NCBI GenBank assembly: GCA_963734595.1
Contig: CAVTHV010000020.1
Location: 24,152 to 88,151 of the forward strand
Direction: 5' to 3'
DNA from: CAKKQX01 sp963734595
Lineage (GTDB): Bacteria; Pseudomonadota; Gammaproteobacteria; Burkholderiales; SG8-41
Length of the DNA stretch: 64,000 nucleotides
A program made the position numbers and the translations under genes. Below are positions 11,339 to 20,873 of this stretch, piece by piece (position 1 is the stretch's first letter; each line of letters opens with the position of its first letter). The notes under the pieces are model-generated. The model searched no databases. It was not told the DNA's origin and saw only the letters and a program-made list of their open reading frames with translations.

Positions 11339-11701
11339 ATGAAAATAGCGCTCGGCATTCTGCCCGTCGTGATCAGCTTTGCGTTGCTGGCGGCGCACTT
11401 TCTTCGCGCCTCCCAATTCGCGCTGGTGGCGCTCTGCGCGCTTTTCCCCGTGCTGCTGGTGATTCCCAGGCGCTGGGTTGCCCGCAGCGTCCAGCTGGCG
11501 CTGACTGCCGGAGCAATCGAATGGGTGCTGACCCTGGTGCTGATCGCGCAGGAACGAATAGCCCTTGGGCTGCCTTACACCCGCTCCGCGCTGATCCTGG
11601 CGGCAGTCGCCGCCTTTACACTCGCCTCTGCGTTTGCGTTTCTTCTTCCTGCCATGCGCAAGCGCTACCGGCTCGATAAGGCCGTAAATCGTAAATCGTG
11701 A
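11339..11701 (+). CDS. small integral membrane protein of unknown function
   Basis: The 120-residue product is predicted to have four membrane helices (starting LGILPVVISFALLAA, ALVALCALFPVLLVIP, LALTAGAIEWVLTLVLIA, ALILAAVAAFTLASAFAFLL) and a basic C-terminal tail. I do not recognise a domain with an assigned function. The ATG at 11339 is chosen because the first helix begins right after it. It starts 15 bases after lpxH on the same strand and is probably co-transcribed with it. Confidence 0.6.
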   Translation: MKIALGILPVVISFALLAAHFLRASQFALVALCALFPVLLVIPRRWVARSVQLALTAGAIEWVLTLVLIAQERIALGLPYTRSALILAAVAAFTLASAFAFLLPAMRKRYRLDKAVNRKS

Positions 11702-11765
11702 ATGGTGAATGGGAGAAATTGTTCGCGCGTTCCACCGTTACGATTCACTGATTCACCATTTACCG
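11684..11765. repeat. inverted array of GTGAAT/ATTCAC short repeats
   Basis: GTAAATCGTAAATCGTGAATGG-like units (11684-11712) face TTACGATTCACTGATTCACC-like units (11738-11763) between convergent genes. The arms are mutually complementary over much of their length and could act as a bidirectional terminator. A CTTGGCG-type unit follows directly at 11767-11780. Confidence 0.65.
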
Positions 11766-11781
11766 CTTGGCGCCTTGGCGG

Positions 11782-12961
11782 CTAACGCAATCCCCGCGCC
11801 AGATCCGCCTTGATGTCCTCGATATTCTCGAGACCCACGGCCACGCGCAGCAGTCCGTCGCCGATGCCCGCCGCCGCACGCGCTTCGGGCGTGATGCGCC
11901 CGTGAGTCGTCGATGCCGGATGGGTGATGGTGGTCTTGGTGTCGCCCGAGGTTGGCGGTGATCGAAATCAGTTGCGTGGCATCCACGACGCGCCACGCCG
12001 CTTCCTTGCCGCCCTTGACCTCGAACGACACGATCGCCCCGCCGCTTTTCTGCTGGCGCATGGCGAGCGCATGCTGCGGATGCGACGGCAGGCCGGGATA
12101 GTAGACGCGCTCTATCGACGGCTGGCCTTCCAGCCAGCGCGCAAGCTCCAGCGCGGCGGCCGACTGCGCATCCATGCGTATCCTCAGCGTCTCCAGTCCC
12201 TTCAGTATCACCCAGGCATTGAACGCGCTCAGGGTGGGCCCGGCGGTGCGCAGGAATCCGAGCACGCCCTCGATCACCACCTCGCGCTTGCCGAGCACGG
12301 CGCCGCCCAGCACCCGTCCCTGTCCGTCGAGGTACTTGGTGGCCGAGTGGATCACGATGTCGGCGCCCAGCGCCAGCGGCTGCTGCAGCGCCGGCGAGCA
12401 GAAGCAGTTGTCCACCACCAGCAGCGCGCCCGCGCTGCTTCGCCACCGCGGCGAGCGCCGCGATGTCGTAGATCTCGGTCAGCGGGTTGGACGGCGTCTC
12501 GACGATAGCAGCATGCGCGTCGCCGGCGTCACTGCCGCCCGCCACGCCTCCGGCCCGGTGCCCGACACGAAGGTGGTGTCGACGCCAAAGCGTTTCATGA
12601 TATTGCCGAACAGCTGCACCGTGGCGCCGAACACGCCCGCGGAGCACACGATATGGTCGCCCGCTTTTCAACAGGCCCATGACACAGGACAGGATGGCCG
12701 ACATGCCGGACGAGGTCGCGATGCAAGCATTCGGCGCCCTCGAGCGCCGCCAGGCGCTCCTCGAATACGCGTCACCGTGGGGTTGGTGAAGCGCGAGTAG
12801 ATATTGCCCGGTTCCTGGTCGGAAAAACGCGCCGCCGCCTGCGCCGCGGATTTGAATACGAAGCTCGAGGTCAGATACAGCGCCTCGGAATGCTCGCCGA
12901 ACTGGCTGCGCTCGATGCCGGCGCGCACCGCCAGGGTTTCCAATTTGTAGTTTTCAGCCAT
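11782..12961 (-). CDS. metZ: O-succinylhomoserine sulfhydrylase, about six frameshifts
   Basis: MetZ is a PLP enzyme that makes homocysteine from O-succinylhomoserine and sulfide. Recognisable blocks are MAENYKLETLAVRAG, IYSRFTNPTVTVFEERLAALEGAE, SSGMSAIL, VETPSNPLTEI, VVDNCFCSP, the PLP-lysine segment SATKYLDGQGRVLGG, and a C-terminal ENIEDIKADLARGLR. One-base errors, mostly insertions, fall between about 11950 and 12770, so no single frame covers the gene. The ATG at 12961 is used; a TTG 15 bases upstream is in frame but unnecessary. Expression is probably controlled by the SAM-II riboswitch and terminator directly upstream. It is the last gene of the purF-side cluster. Confidence 0.9.
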
Positions 12962-12987
12962 GATCACCGCCGACAATTCGTTTAAAC

Positions 12988-13025
12988 AACAAAAAACCCG
13001 TTTCAGCTCTCGCTAAAAACGGGTT
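12988..13025 (-). terminator. intrinsic terminator/attenuator in the metZ leader
   Basis: On the minus strand AACCCGTTT (13025-13017) pairs with AAACGGGTT (13003-12995) around a 13-base loop and is followed by a run of six T. It lies between the riboswitch aptamer and the metZ start. The segment TTTAGC (13017-13012), at the 3' edge of the first arm and in the loop, is complementary to GCTAAA of the aptamer core. This gives an alternative antiterminator structure. Confidence 0.85.
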
Positions 13026-13030
13026 TCTCA

Positions 13031-13083
13031 CTCGCTTTAGCCGTATTTATTAAGCGCCCGCAAGCTGATCTTCAAATCGGCGC
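13031..13083 (-). ncRNA. SAM-II riboswitch upstream of metZ
   Basis: The minus strand shows the SAM-II architecture. P1 is formed by GCGCC (13083-13079) with GGCGC (13058-13054). The conserved GAUUU (13078-13074) opens the loop. CUUGC (13064-13060) can pair with GCGAG (13035-13031) as the pseudoknot. The conserved UAAUAAAU and GCUAAA segments lie between. The class binds S-adenosylmethionine and controls methionine genes, which fits metZ. The terminator five bases downstream suggests control by transcription attenuation. Confidence 0.88.
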
Positions 13084-13127
13084 ATCCTGAAATTACTCCG
13101 GGCCGAATATGTTGTCAAGTCGACGGC

Positions 13128-14661
13128 TCAATCCACGAGCTCCAGTCCCAGGTCGAGTTGGGTCGCCGCCTGCGCCGCCGCCTCCTTCTCGCCGTCGCGC
13201 CGCCTGGTTTCGACGCCGTCGAGATATTCCCGCGTCACGTCGCCGGTGATGTAGACGCCGTTGAAGCAGGAGGTCTCGAAGCTCGTGACTCGCGGGATTG
13301 ACGCTCGCTCACGTCGGCGATCAGCGCGTCGAGGTCCTGGTAGATCAGCTCGTCGGCGCCGATCTCGCGCGCGATCTCGTCATCGCTGCGGCCGTTGGCG
13401 ATCAGCTCGTCGCGCGTCGGCATGTCGATGCCGTAGACGTTGGCGATAGCGCACCGGCGGCGCGGCCGAGGCGAAGAACACCTTGCGCGCGCCGGCCTCG
13501 CGCGCCATCTGCACGATTTCGCTGGCTGGTCGTGCCGCGCACGATGGAATCGTCGACCAGCAGCACGTTCTTGCCCTTGAATTCCATGCCGATCGCGTTC
13601 AGCTTCTGCCGCACCGATTTCTTGCGGATCCCCTGCCCCGGCATGATGAAGGTGCGGCCGATGTAGCGGTTCTTGATGAAGCCTTCGCGGTAGGGCAGGT
13701 CGAGATACTTGGCACAGCTGCATCGCGCGCGGGACGGCTCGAATCGGGGATCGGGATCACGACGTCGATGTCGAGATGCGCTGTAGTTGCGCCTGATCTT
13801 GTCGGCGAGGCTCTCGCCCATGCGCAGCCGCGTCTCGTAGACCGAGATGCCGTCGATCACCGAGTCCGGGCGCGCCAGATAGACGAATTCGAAGATGCAC
13901 GGATTGAGCGTGGGATTCTGGCGCGCACTGGCGGCTGTAGAAATTGCCGTCTTCGTCGATGAATATCGCCTCGCCCGGCGCGACGTCGCGCACGCAGCTC
14001 GAAACCCAGCGTGTCGAGGGCGACGCGATCTCGGAGGCGACCAGGTATTCGGAGCCCTTGCCGCGTTTCGAGCGCGCCGAACACCAGCGGGCGTATGCCG
14101 TAGGGATCGCGGAACGCGAGCAGGCCGTAGCCGGCGATCATCGCCACCACCGCGTAGGCGCCGCGGCAGCGCCGGTGCACGCCGGAAACCGCGGTGAAAA
14201 TGGTCGCCGGGTCGAGCTTGTAATTGGTCGACGCCTCCTGCAGCTCGTGCGCGAGCACGTTGAGCAGCACCTCGGAATCGGAATTGGTGTTGACGTGGCG
14301 CAGGTCCTGGCGGAACAGCTCCTGCTTCAGCTGCTCGGCATTGGTGAGATTGCCGTTGTGGCCGAGCACGATGCCGAACGGCGAATTGACGTAGAACGGC
14401 TGCGATTCGGCCGCCGACCATGCGGAGCCGGCGGTCGGATAGCGCGTATGCGCGATGCCGCAGAAGCCGGGCAGCGCGCGCATGTTGCGCGTGCGGAACA
14501 CGTCGCGCACCATGCCGCCGCCCTTGTGCATGTGGAAAGTCTGCGCCCTCGGCGGTGACGATGCCCGCGGCATCCTGGCCGCGATGCTGCAGCACCAGCA
14601 GACCGTCATAGAGCAACTGGTTTACCGGATTCTTAGCCACCACACCAAGAATTCCGCACAT
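13128..14661 (-). CDS. purF: amidophosphoribosyltransferase, about ten frameshifts
   Basis: PurF makes 5-phosphoribosylamine from PRPP and glutamine, the first committed step of purine synthesis. MCGILGVVAKNPV gives the nucleophile Cys2 of the Ntn glutaminase domain (residues 1 to about 240). HTRYPTAG, GHNGNLTN and RDPYGIRPL follow. The PRPP-transferase half has DVVIPIPDSSRP, GRTFIMPGQG, the PRPP loop VLLVDDSIVRGTTS and DMPTRDELIA. The end is TQLDLGLELVD. About ten one-base errors, mostly insertions, are spread between about 13290 and 14550. This is the densest damage in the window. The corrected length of about 505 residues is normal. cvpA lies immediately upstream, as in E. coli and most beta-proteobacteria. 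Confidence 0.92.
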
Positions 14662-14677
14662 CGTGTCTACCTCGGTT

Positions 14678-15176
14678 TCACTTGTAAGTGATGCGTTGCG
14701 ACAAATCGCCCGGCAGCCAGACTTTTGACGGCCATTGCCAGGGCCTCGAGCGGCTGCGCTGAACACCGCATCGCGCCACACCGGCTTCTTTCGGCAGCGG
14801 GGTCAGCCCCGCCAGCAGCACCAGCCACCAGCACGATCAACACGCCGCGCACCAGCCCGAACACCGCGCCCAGCATACGGTCGCTCGGCGCCCAGACCGG
14901 CGCTTTTCGACCAGGCCGGACACCGCGATCGACACCAGGCTCATCAGCAGCAGCACGACGAGAAATATCACCACAAATCCAGCCAGCAGCCGCAATTCCT
15001 CGCTCGGGATCTGCGCCGGCAACAGCGCCGCCACCCTGGCGCCAAACAGGTTCGCCACCACAAACGCCACCACCCACGCCAGCCAGCGCCAGTATTTCGC
15101 GCACCAAACCGCGGATTACGCTGAGCAGTATCGACAAGGCGACGATGGCCAGCACAGCGTAATCGAAAACTGTCAT
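14678..15176 (-). CDS. cvpA: CvpA family membrane protein, several frameshifts
   Basis: CvpA is an inner-membrane protein encoded beside purF in many proteobacteria; its biochemical role is not settled. The N-terminus is MTVFDYAVLAIVALSILLSVIRGLVREIL. Further helices (VVAFVVANLFGARVAALL; AGFVVIFLVVLLLMSLVSIAVSGLVEK) and DRMLGAVFGLVRG follow. The protein ends WLPGDLSQRITYK. Frame breaks lie near 15088 and 14905 and again around 14750-14830. The ATG at 15176 directly abuts the dedD stop (TAG-ATG). Confidence 0.85.
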
Positions 15177-15853
15177 CTATTTCGGTACCACGCTTGCCGT
15201 CGAGGCCGATCGCCTTGAGCTTGCTTTCGAACCTTCTCCGCAGCTTCGCGCGTGGCGAACGGCCCGGCGCGCACGCGGGTCACGTCGCCCTTCACGGTCT
15301 TGACGACTTCAGTATACGACTTGATTCCGGCGGCGGAAATCTGCTGCCGCATCTGTTTCGCTTTCTCTGCGTCGGACAGCGCGGCCACCTGCACCACGAA
15401 GTGCCCGTTCGGCGCTTTGGCGGTCTTGGCGGCGGGTTCCTTGGCGGCCACGGTCTTGGCCGTCGATTTCACGGCAGGTGCTGGCGGTTCGGCCGGCGCG
15501 GCTGGTTTCGCGGCCGGCGTTTTTTCAGTTGACGCGACCGCTTCATGTTTCGCCGCAGCAGCCGCGGGCTCGGTCGGGGCAGCCGTCGTCCCGGATGGCT
15601 TGACGGTGCTGGCGCCGTCTCCAGCTGGGGGGCCGGTTTCAATTGCGGCCGCCGGCGCGACCTTCGAAGTAAACCCGCCGGAATCGGGCGCGGGGATCTT
15701 GATATTGACATCCTGGCTGACGGGCCGCGGTTCGCTGTCGAGCACCATCGGTAACACGACGGCGACAGCGGTGACCAGCGCGATTGCACCAATCAGGCGC
15801 CGGCGTGCGCGTTTTCTGAGCTGTAGTTCTTCGTCGCTAAGAGGTCTCGCCAT
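15177..15853 (-). CDS. dedD: DedD-like SPOR-domain membrane protein, frameshifts at the 3' end
   Basis: The protein has a short cytoplasmic N-terminus, one membrane helix (LIGAIALVTAVAVVLPMVLD), a long Ala/Pro/Lys-rich periplasmic linker and a C-terminal SPOR domain (HFVVQVAALSDAEKAKQMRQ, TRVRAGPFATREAAEKV). SPOR domains bind denuded glycan strands at the division septum. Extra bases near 15232 and 15190 disrupt the last residues; the corrected end reads LKAIGLDGKVVPK followed by TAG at 15177. It sits between folC and cvpA, as is usual in this class. Confidence 0.87.
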
Positions 15854-15891
15854 GCCGCGTCAGTCGCTACAATTTAACCCGTTGATTCTAT

Positions 15892-17204
15892 TCACGTTTT
15901 ATTGGAAGCTTGGAGTACCTTGCGCGCCTCGCGCACCCGCATCGCCGCAGCCACCGTATAAAACGATCCGAAGACGATGATTCTATCATTTTCCTTCGCC
16001 ATATCACACGCTTGGGCGCAGGCTGCGGCGATGCTCGCGCACTCTGTGACCGGCACGGTCACGCCCGCCGTCCCCAGTTCCCGCCGCAGCAGCGCCGCCG
16101 GCGCGCCACGCGCCGCATCGATGCCGGCGATCAGCCAGTGATCGATATGCTGGCGCACGGCGGTAATCACACCTGCGATGTCCTTGTCTTTCAACATGGC
16201 GAATACCGCCAGCGTGCGTCCGCCGGTCATGGCCGAAAGATTTTCGGCCAGCGCTTTTGCGGCGTGCGGATTATGTGCGACGTCGAGGATCATCGCCGGA
16301 CGACCCGGCAGAACCTGGAAGCGGCCCGGCAGCTGCGCCTGCAGCAAGCCGGCGCGGATGTCATTCATCGTCACCGGCAGCCGCTCCCGCAACGCATCGA
16401 GCGCAGCGAGACAGGCGCTGGCATTGGCCAGCTGGTAGCCGCCGCGCAGCGCCGGGTGCGGCAGACCATTCCGCTTGCCCAGCGGCCCGCGGAACTGCCA
16501 TTGCACTTTGTCCGCGGCATAGCCGAAATCCTCGCCGATCAGCAGCAGCCGCGCACCGATCCGCGCCGCGTGTTGCCGCAACGCCTGCGGCGGATCGGGA
16601 TCGGCGCACATTGCGGGCCGGTCGCGGCGGAAAATCCCGGCCTTTTCGAAACCGATGGCCTCGCGCGTGTCGCCCAGATAGTCCATGTGGTCGAGATCGA
16701 CGCTCAGTCACCAGCGCGCAGTCGGCGTCGAACGCATTGACCGCATCGAGCCGCCCGCCGAGCCCCACTTCAAGTATCGCAACGTCGATGCGCTCTTCCA
16801 CAAACAGCCACATCGCAGCGAGCGTGCCGAATTCGAAATAGGTCAGCGCCGTCGGCCCCCGCGCGGCTTCCACTGCCGCAAACGCGCGGCACAGCGCCGC
16901 ATCGCCCGCCTCCTGGCCGGCCATGCGCACGCGCTCGTTGTAGCGCAGCAGGTGCGGCGAGGTATAGCAGCCCACCGGTAACCGGCGTGCATGCAGGATG
17001 GCCTCGAGCATGGCGCACGCCGAACCCTTGCCGTTGGTGCCGCCGACCGTAATGATGGGAAACGACGGATTCAGGCCGAGTGTCTGCCGCACCTGCAACG
17101 TGCGCTCGAGCCCCATTTCGATGGAACTGCGGGTGAACGCGCTCGATGTGCTCCAGCCATTGCTCGAGCGACTTCGGTGTCGGCTGGCTGGCGGTAGCGG
17201 TCAT
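15892..17204 (-). CDS. folC: bifunctional folylpolyglutamate/dihydrofolate synthase, two frameshifts
   Basis: FolC adds glutamate to dihydropteroate and folates with ATP in the cytoplasm. It starts MTATASQPTPKSLEQWLEHI and contains the P-loop VGGTNGKGSACAM, YTSPHLLRYNERV, ILEVGLGGRLDAVN and LDHMDYLG. DVAHNPHAA and VFGSFYTVAAAM follow in the C-terminal domain. Extra bases near 17127 and 16706 break the frame; reading across them gives SIEMGLERT and ALVTSVDLDHMD. The corrected length of about 437 residues is typical. It is downstream of accD, the conserved partner in beta- and gamma-proteobacteria. Confidence 0.93.
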
Positions 17205-17274
17205 GGGGAGCGGGGCGGCGCAGGCCGTGATGCGGACAGGAACTCTGCCGCGCTCGCATGCGCGCGGACTTGAC

Positions 17275-18143
17275 TCAGGCCGCAGCAGGCAGCCTGAGCA
17301 TCAAGGTGAGCAGGCTGGAAAACCTGTCGCGCATCTGACGCCGGTCGACGATCATGTCGATCGCGCCGTGCTCCAGCAGGAATTCGGAACGCTGGAAACC
17401 CTCGGGCAGGGTTTCGCGCACCGTCTGCTCGATCACGCGCGGCCCGGCAAAACCGATCAGCGCGCCGGGTTCGGCGATGACCACGTCGCCGATCATCGCG
17501 AAGCTCGCCGACACGCCGCCCATCGTCGGGTCGGTCAGCACCGAGATGAAGGGCAGCCGCTCCGCCGAGAGCCGGGTGAGCGCCGCGCAGGTCTTGGCCA
17601 TCTGCATCAGCGACAGCAAGCCCTCCTGCATGCGCGCGCCGCCGGTTGCGGTGAAGCAGATGAAGGGCAGGCTGCTGTTCGAGGCAGACCTGCACGCCGC
17701 GCACGAAGCGCTCGCCGACCACCGAGCCCATGGAGCCGCCGAGGAACTTGAACTCGAATGCCGCCGCCACCACCGGCAGCGTCTTGATGCTGCCCTGCAT
17801 GACCACCAGCGCGTCTTCTTCCGAAGTCTCGTTGCGCGCCTCCTCCAGGCGCTCGGTATAGCGCCTGCTGTCCTTGAACTTGAGGCTGTCGACCGGCAGC
17901 ACTTCGGCGCCGATCTCATAGCGGCCCTCGAGATCGAGCAGATAATCGAGGCGCTCGCGCGCCGTGATGCGGTTGTGATGGCTGCACTTGGGGCAGACGT
18001 GGAGATTTTTCTCCAGGTCGGCGCGATAGAGCACGGCCTCGCACGATTCGCACTTGCTCCACAGCCCTTCCGGGACGATCTTTCTTGGAGCCGCTGGCGA
18101 CGCGCTTGATTTTCGGCGGCAGCAGTTTCTGCAACCAGCTCAT
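17275..18143 (-). CDS. accD: acetyl-CoA carboxylase carboxyltransferase subunit beta, two frameshifts
   Basis: AccD with AccA transfers the carboxyl group from carboxybiotin to acetyl-CoA, the first step of fatty acid synthesis. The N-terminal zinc ribbon is complete (CESC and CPKC). The body has FKFLGGSMGSVVGERFVRG, FTATGGARMQEGLLSLMQMAKT, TDPTMGGVSASFAM and GFAGPRVIEQT. Extra bases near 18083 and 17675 split it. The ATG at 18143 overlaps the trpA stop (ATGA) and has GGAGG upstream. The length of about 289 residues is normal. Confidence 0.94.
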
Positions 18144-18964
18144 GCCGGCACCTCCTTGACCGCCAGGCTGTCCATGGCGCGGCGCACGCCGGCGACGAAA
18201 TGCCGTCGCGTTTGCCGCAGCTTCTCCGCTGCGCGAGCCTTCGATTTCCTGCACCAGCCGGCTGCCGATGACCACCGCGTCGGCGCAGGCGGCGACCTGC
18301 CTTGGCGGTCTCGGCATCGCGGATGCCGAAACCCACCCCGACCGGCAGCGTGGTGAAGGCGCGGATATGCGCGATGCGCGACGCGACCTCCGCCGAGATC
18401 GATATTCGCAGCGCCGGTCACGCCTTTGAGCGAGACGTAATAAAGATAGCCGCGTCCGAGGGTCGCCACCTGCCGCAGGCGCGCGTCGCTGGTCGTGGGC
18501 GACAGCAGGAAAATCGTGTCCAGCCCGCGCGCATCCAGCAGTCCGACCAGCTGGCGTGCCTCTTCTGCCGGATAATCGACCACCAGCACGCCGTCGCCGT
18601 CCGCTGCCTTGCGCATGTCGGCGAACCGCTCGGCGCCCAGCGCCTCGATGGGATTGGCATAGCCCATCAGCACCACCGGCGTCGCCGTGTTGGTTTTGCG
18701 GAACTCGCCGACATAACCGATGACGTTTCGCAGCGAGACGTGGTGCCTGAGCGCCCGCTCGCTGGAACGCTGGATGACCGGCCCGTCGGCCATCGGATCG
18801 GAAAACGGCACGCCCAGTTCGATGATATCCGCGCCGCCCGCAACCAGCGCGTGCATCAGCGGCACGGCGCTCGCCGGATCGGGATCGCCGGCGGTGATGA
18901 ACGGAATGAGCGCCTTGCGGCCCTGCTGCCTGAGCTTGTCGAAGGTGGCGGCGATGCGTGACAT
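18140..18964 (-). CDS. trpA: tryptophan synthase alpha chain, three frameshifts
   Basis: TrpA cleaves indole-3-glycerol phosphate and passes indole to TrpB. It starts MSRIAATFDKL. It contains the catalytic Glu in IELGVPFSDPMADGP, VLMGYANPIE, the second catalytic acid in VVDYPAEE, FLLSPTTSD, and GVGFGIRDAETA. Extra bases near 18395, 18300 and 18232 send residues about 190-245 through two other frames before the original frame returns for AMDSLAVKEVPA. Corrected length is about 274. The stop overlaps accD. A repeat-filled gap of 94 bases separates it from trpB. Confidence 0.94.
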   Translation of the reverse strand: MSRIAATFDKLRQQGRKALIPFITAGDPDPASAVPLMHALVAGGADIIELGVPFSDPMADGPVIQRSSERALRHHVSLRNVIGYVGEFRKTNTATPVVLMGYANPIEALGAERFADMRKAADGDGVLVVDYPAEEARQLVGLLDARGLDTIFLLSPTTSDARLRQVATLGRGYLYYVSLKGVTGAANIDLGGGRVAHRAYPRLHHAAGRGGFRHPRCRDRQGRSPPAPTRWSSAAGWCRKSKARAAEKLRQTRRHFVAGVRRAMDSLAVKEVPA

Positions 18965-18972
18965 GTTAAGAC

Positions 18973-19057
18973 CGTGAAGGGTGAAGGGTGAACAGTGCAG
19001 GGCACGATCGTTGCGACACTTGAATTTTCGCTTCACCCTTCACGCATTCCCGTTCAC
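18973..19057. repeat. inverted array of GTGAAGG/CCTTCAC repeats between trpB and trpA
   Basis: GTGAAGGGTGAAGGGTGAAC (18973-18993) is opposed by CTTCACCCTTCACGC (19031-19045) and GTTCAC (19052-19057). The arms are complementary and could fold in the trpBA transcript. The array belongs to the same GTGAA/TTCAC family as those near 9.3 and 11.7 kb. Confidence 0.65.
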
Positions 19058-19058
19058 T

Positions 19059-20260
19059 CTAGAATTTGATTCCCGACTTCTCGGCGACGGTGTGCATGTC
19101 CTTGTCGCCGCGGCCGGAAAGGTTGACGAGCAGGATCTGGTCGCTTTTCATGCGCGGCGCGATTTTCGCGGCATAGGCGAGCGCATGGCTCGATTCGAGC
19201 GCGGGGATGATGCCTTCGAGCCGGCACAGATTGTGGAATGCCCTGAGCGCCTCGTCATCGGTCACCGCGACGTATTCGGCGCGGCCGCTGTCCTTGAGCC
19301 ACGCATGCTCCGGGCCGACACCGGGGTAATCGAGGCCGGCGGAAATCGAATGCGTCTCGATGATCTGGCCGTTCTCGTCCTGCAGCAGGTAAGTGCGGTT
19401 GCCGTGCAGCACGCCGGGCTTGCCGGCGCACAGCGTCGCCGCGTGCTTGCCGCTTTCGAGCCCATAGCCTGCGGCCTCGACGCCGATCAGACGCACCGAC
19501 TCTTCCGGAATATAGGGATGGAAAATGCCGATCGCGTTGGAACCGCCGCCGACGCACGCCAGCACCGCGTCGGGCTGGCGCCCGGCCATTTCCAGCATCT
19601 GCTGTTTCGCCTCGCGCGCCGATCACCGACTGGAAATCGCGCACCATCATCGGATAGGGATGCGGGCCCGGCGACGGTGCCGATGATGTAGAAGGTGTTC
19701 TCGACGTTGGTCACCCAGTCGCGCATCGCCTCGTTGAGCGCGTCCTTGAGCGTCCTCGACCCGCTCTCGACCGGCACCACGGTCGCGCCGAGCAGCTTCA
19801 TGCGATAGACGTTCTGCACCTGGCGCTTGATGTCTTCCGCACCCATGTAGACCACGCATTCCATGCCGTAGCGCGCGGCGACGGTCGCGGCAGCCACGCC
19901 GTGCATGCCGGCGCCGGTCTCGGCAATCACCCGCGGTTTGCCCATGCGGCGGGCAAGCAGCGCCTGGCCGATGCAATTGTTGATCTTGTGCGCGCCGGTA
20001 TGGTTCAGATCCTCGCGCTTGAGATAGACCTGCGCGCCGCCGAAATGCTCAGACCAGCGCCGGGCGTGGTAGACCGGACTCGGACGGCCGACATAATGCT
20101 TGAGTTCGTAATCGAACTCCGCAAGAAACTCGGGATCCTTCTGGTAGCGCGCATACGCGTCCCTGAGCTGGTCCAGCGCTTCGATCAGCGTTTCGGACAC
20201 GAATACGCCGCCATAGGGCCCGAAGTGCCCGCTGGCGTCAGGCAAGTCATACATCTGCAT
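19059..20260 (-). CDS. trpB: tryptophan synthase beta chain, two frameshifts
   Basis: TrpB condenses indole with serine using PLP. It starts MQMYDLPDASGHFGPYGGVFV. The PLP lysine is in NHTGAHKINN, and GAGMHGVA, GTVAGPHPYPMMVR and the phosphate-binding GGGSNAIG follow. The end is MHTVAEKSGIKF. Extra bases near 19672 and 19616 break the frame within HPYPMMVRDFQSVIGREAKQQ. The ATG at 20260 lies inside the 3' end of trpF and has AGGAG upstream, indicating coupled translation. The corrected length is about 400 residues. Confidence 0.95.
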
Positions 20261-20870
20261 TTCGTACTCCTGACATGAACGCGGCGATTTTCGCCGCGTC
20301 CTTGATTCCTTTGCCTGTTTCAACGCCGCTCGAGACGTCGACCGCCCACGGCCGGACTTTGCGAATAGCGTCGGCTACGTTGTGCGCATCAAGGCCGCCG
20401 GACAGCACCACCGGCAGCGGCAACCCCCGGGGAACCAGATTCCAGTCAAACGTCTCCCCGGTGCCGCCGTGGGTGCCGTCGACAAATGCATCGAGCAACA
20501 GCGCCTTGGCATCGTGATAATCCGACGCGTATTGTAACAAATCCACCCCGGCCCTGACCCGCACCGCCTTCAGGTACGGCAAGCCGAAGCGGCGGCAAAA
20601 TTCAGGCGTTTCCGCGCCGTGAAACTGCAGCAGATTGACCGGCGCTACCGACAGGACGTCGCTTACCTCCCCGGCCGGCGCATCGACAAACAGTCCCACG
20701 GTGGTCACGAACGGCGGCAGCACGCGAATAATGTCGCGCGCCTTTTCCGGCGTCACATAACGCGGACTCGGCCGGTAAAAAACGAGGCCGATGGCGTGCG
20801 CGCCGCAGCGTGCGGCGGCCAGCGCATCTTCCGGCCGCGTGATCCCGCATATCTTTACGGCAGTAGGCAT
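20247..20870 (-). CDS. trpF: phosphoribosylanthranilate isomerase
   Basis: TrpF converts phosphoribosylanthranilate to CdRP in tryptophan synthesis. The 207-residue frame is intact. It has the catalytic Cys in KICGITRPEDA, FYRPSPRYVT, the catalytic Asp region LLLDAFVDGTHGGTGETF and the phosphate-binding VVLSGGLDAHNV and DVSSGVETGKGIKD. It is a stand-alone trpF followed by trpBA, and overlaps the trpB start by 14 bases. truA precedes it by three bases. Confidence 0.97.
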   Translation of the reverse strand: MPTAVKICGITRPEDALAAARCGAHAIGLVFYRPSPRYVTPEKARDIIRVLPPFVTTVGLFVDAPAGEVSDVLSVAPVNLLQFHGAETPEFCRRFGLPYLKAVRVRAGVDLLQYASDYHDAKALLLDAFVDGTHGGTGETFDWNLVPRGLPLPVVLSGGLDAHNVADAIRKVRPWAVDVSSGVETGKGIKDAAKIAAFMSGVRNADV

Positions 20871-20873
20871 GGC

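Noticed and set aside
12962..13127. Small protein gene in the purF-metZ gap
   Set aside because: The gap is fully explained by the SAM-II aptamer and terminator.
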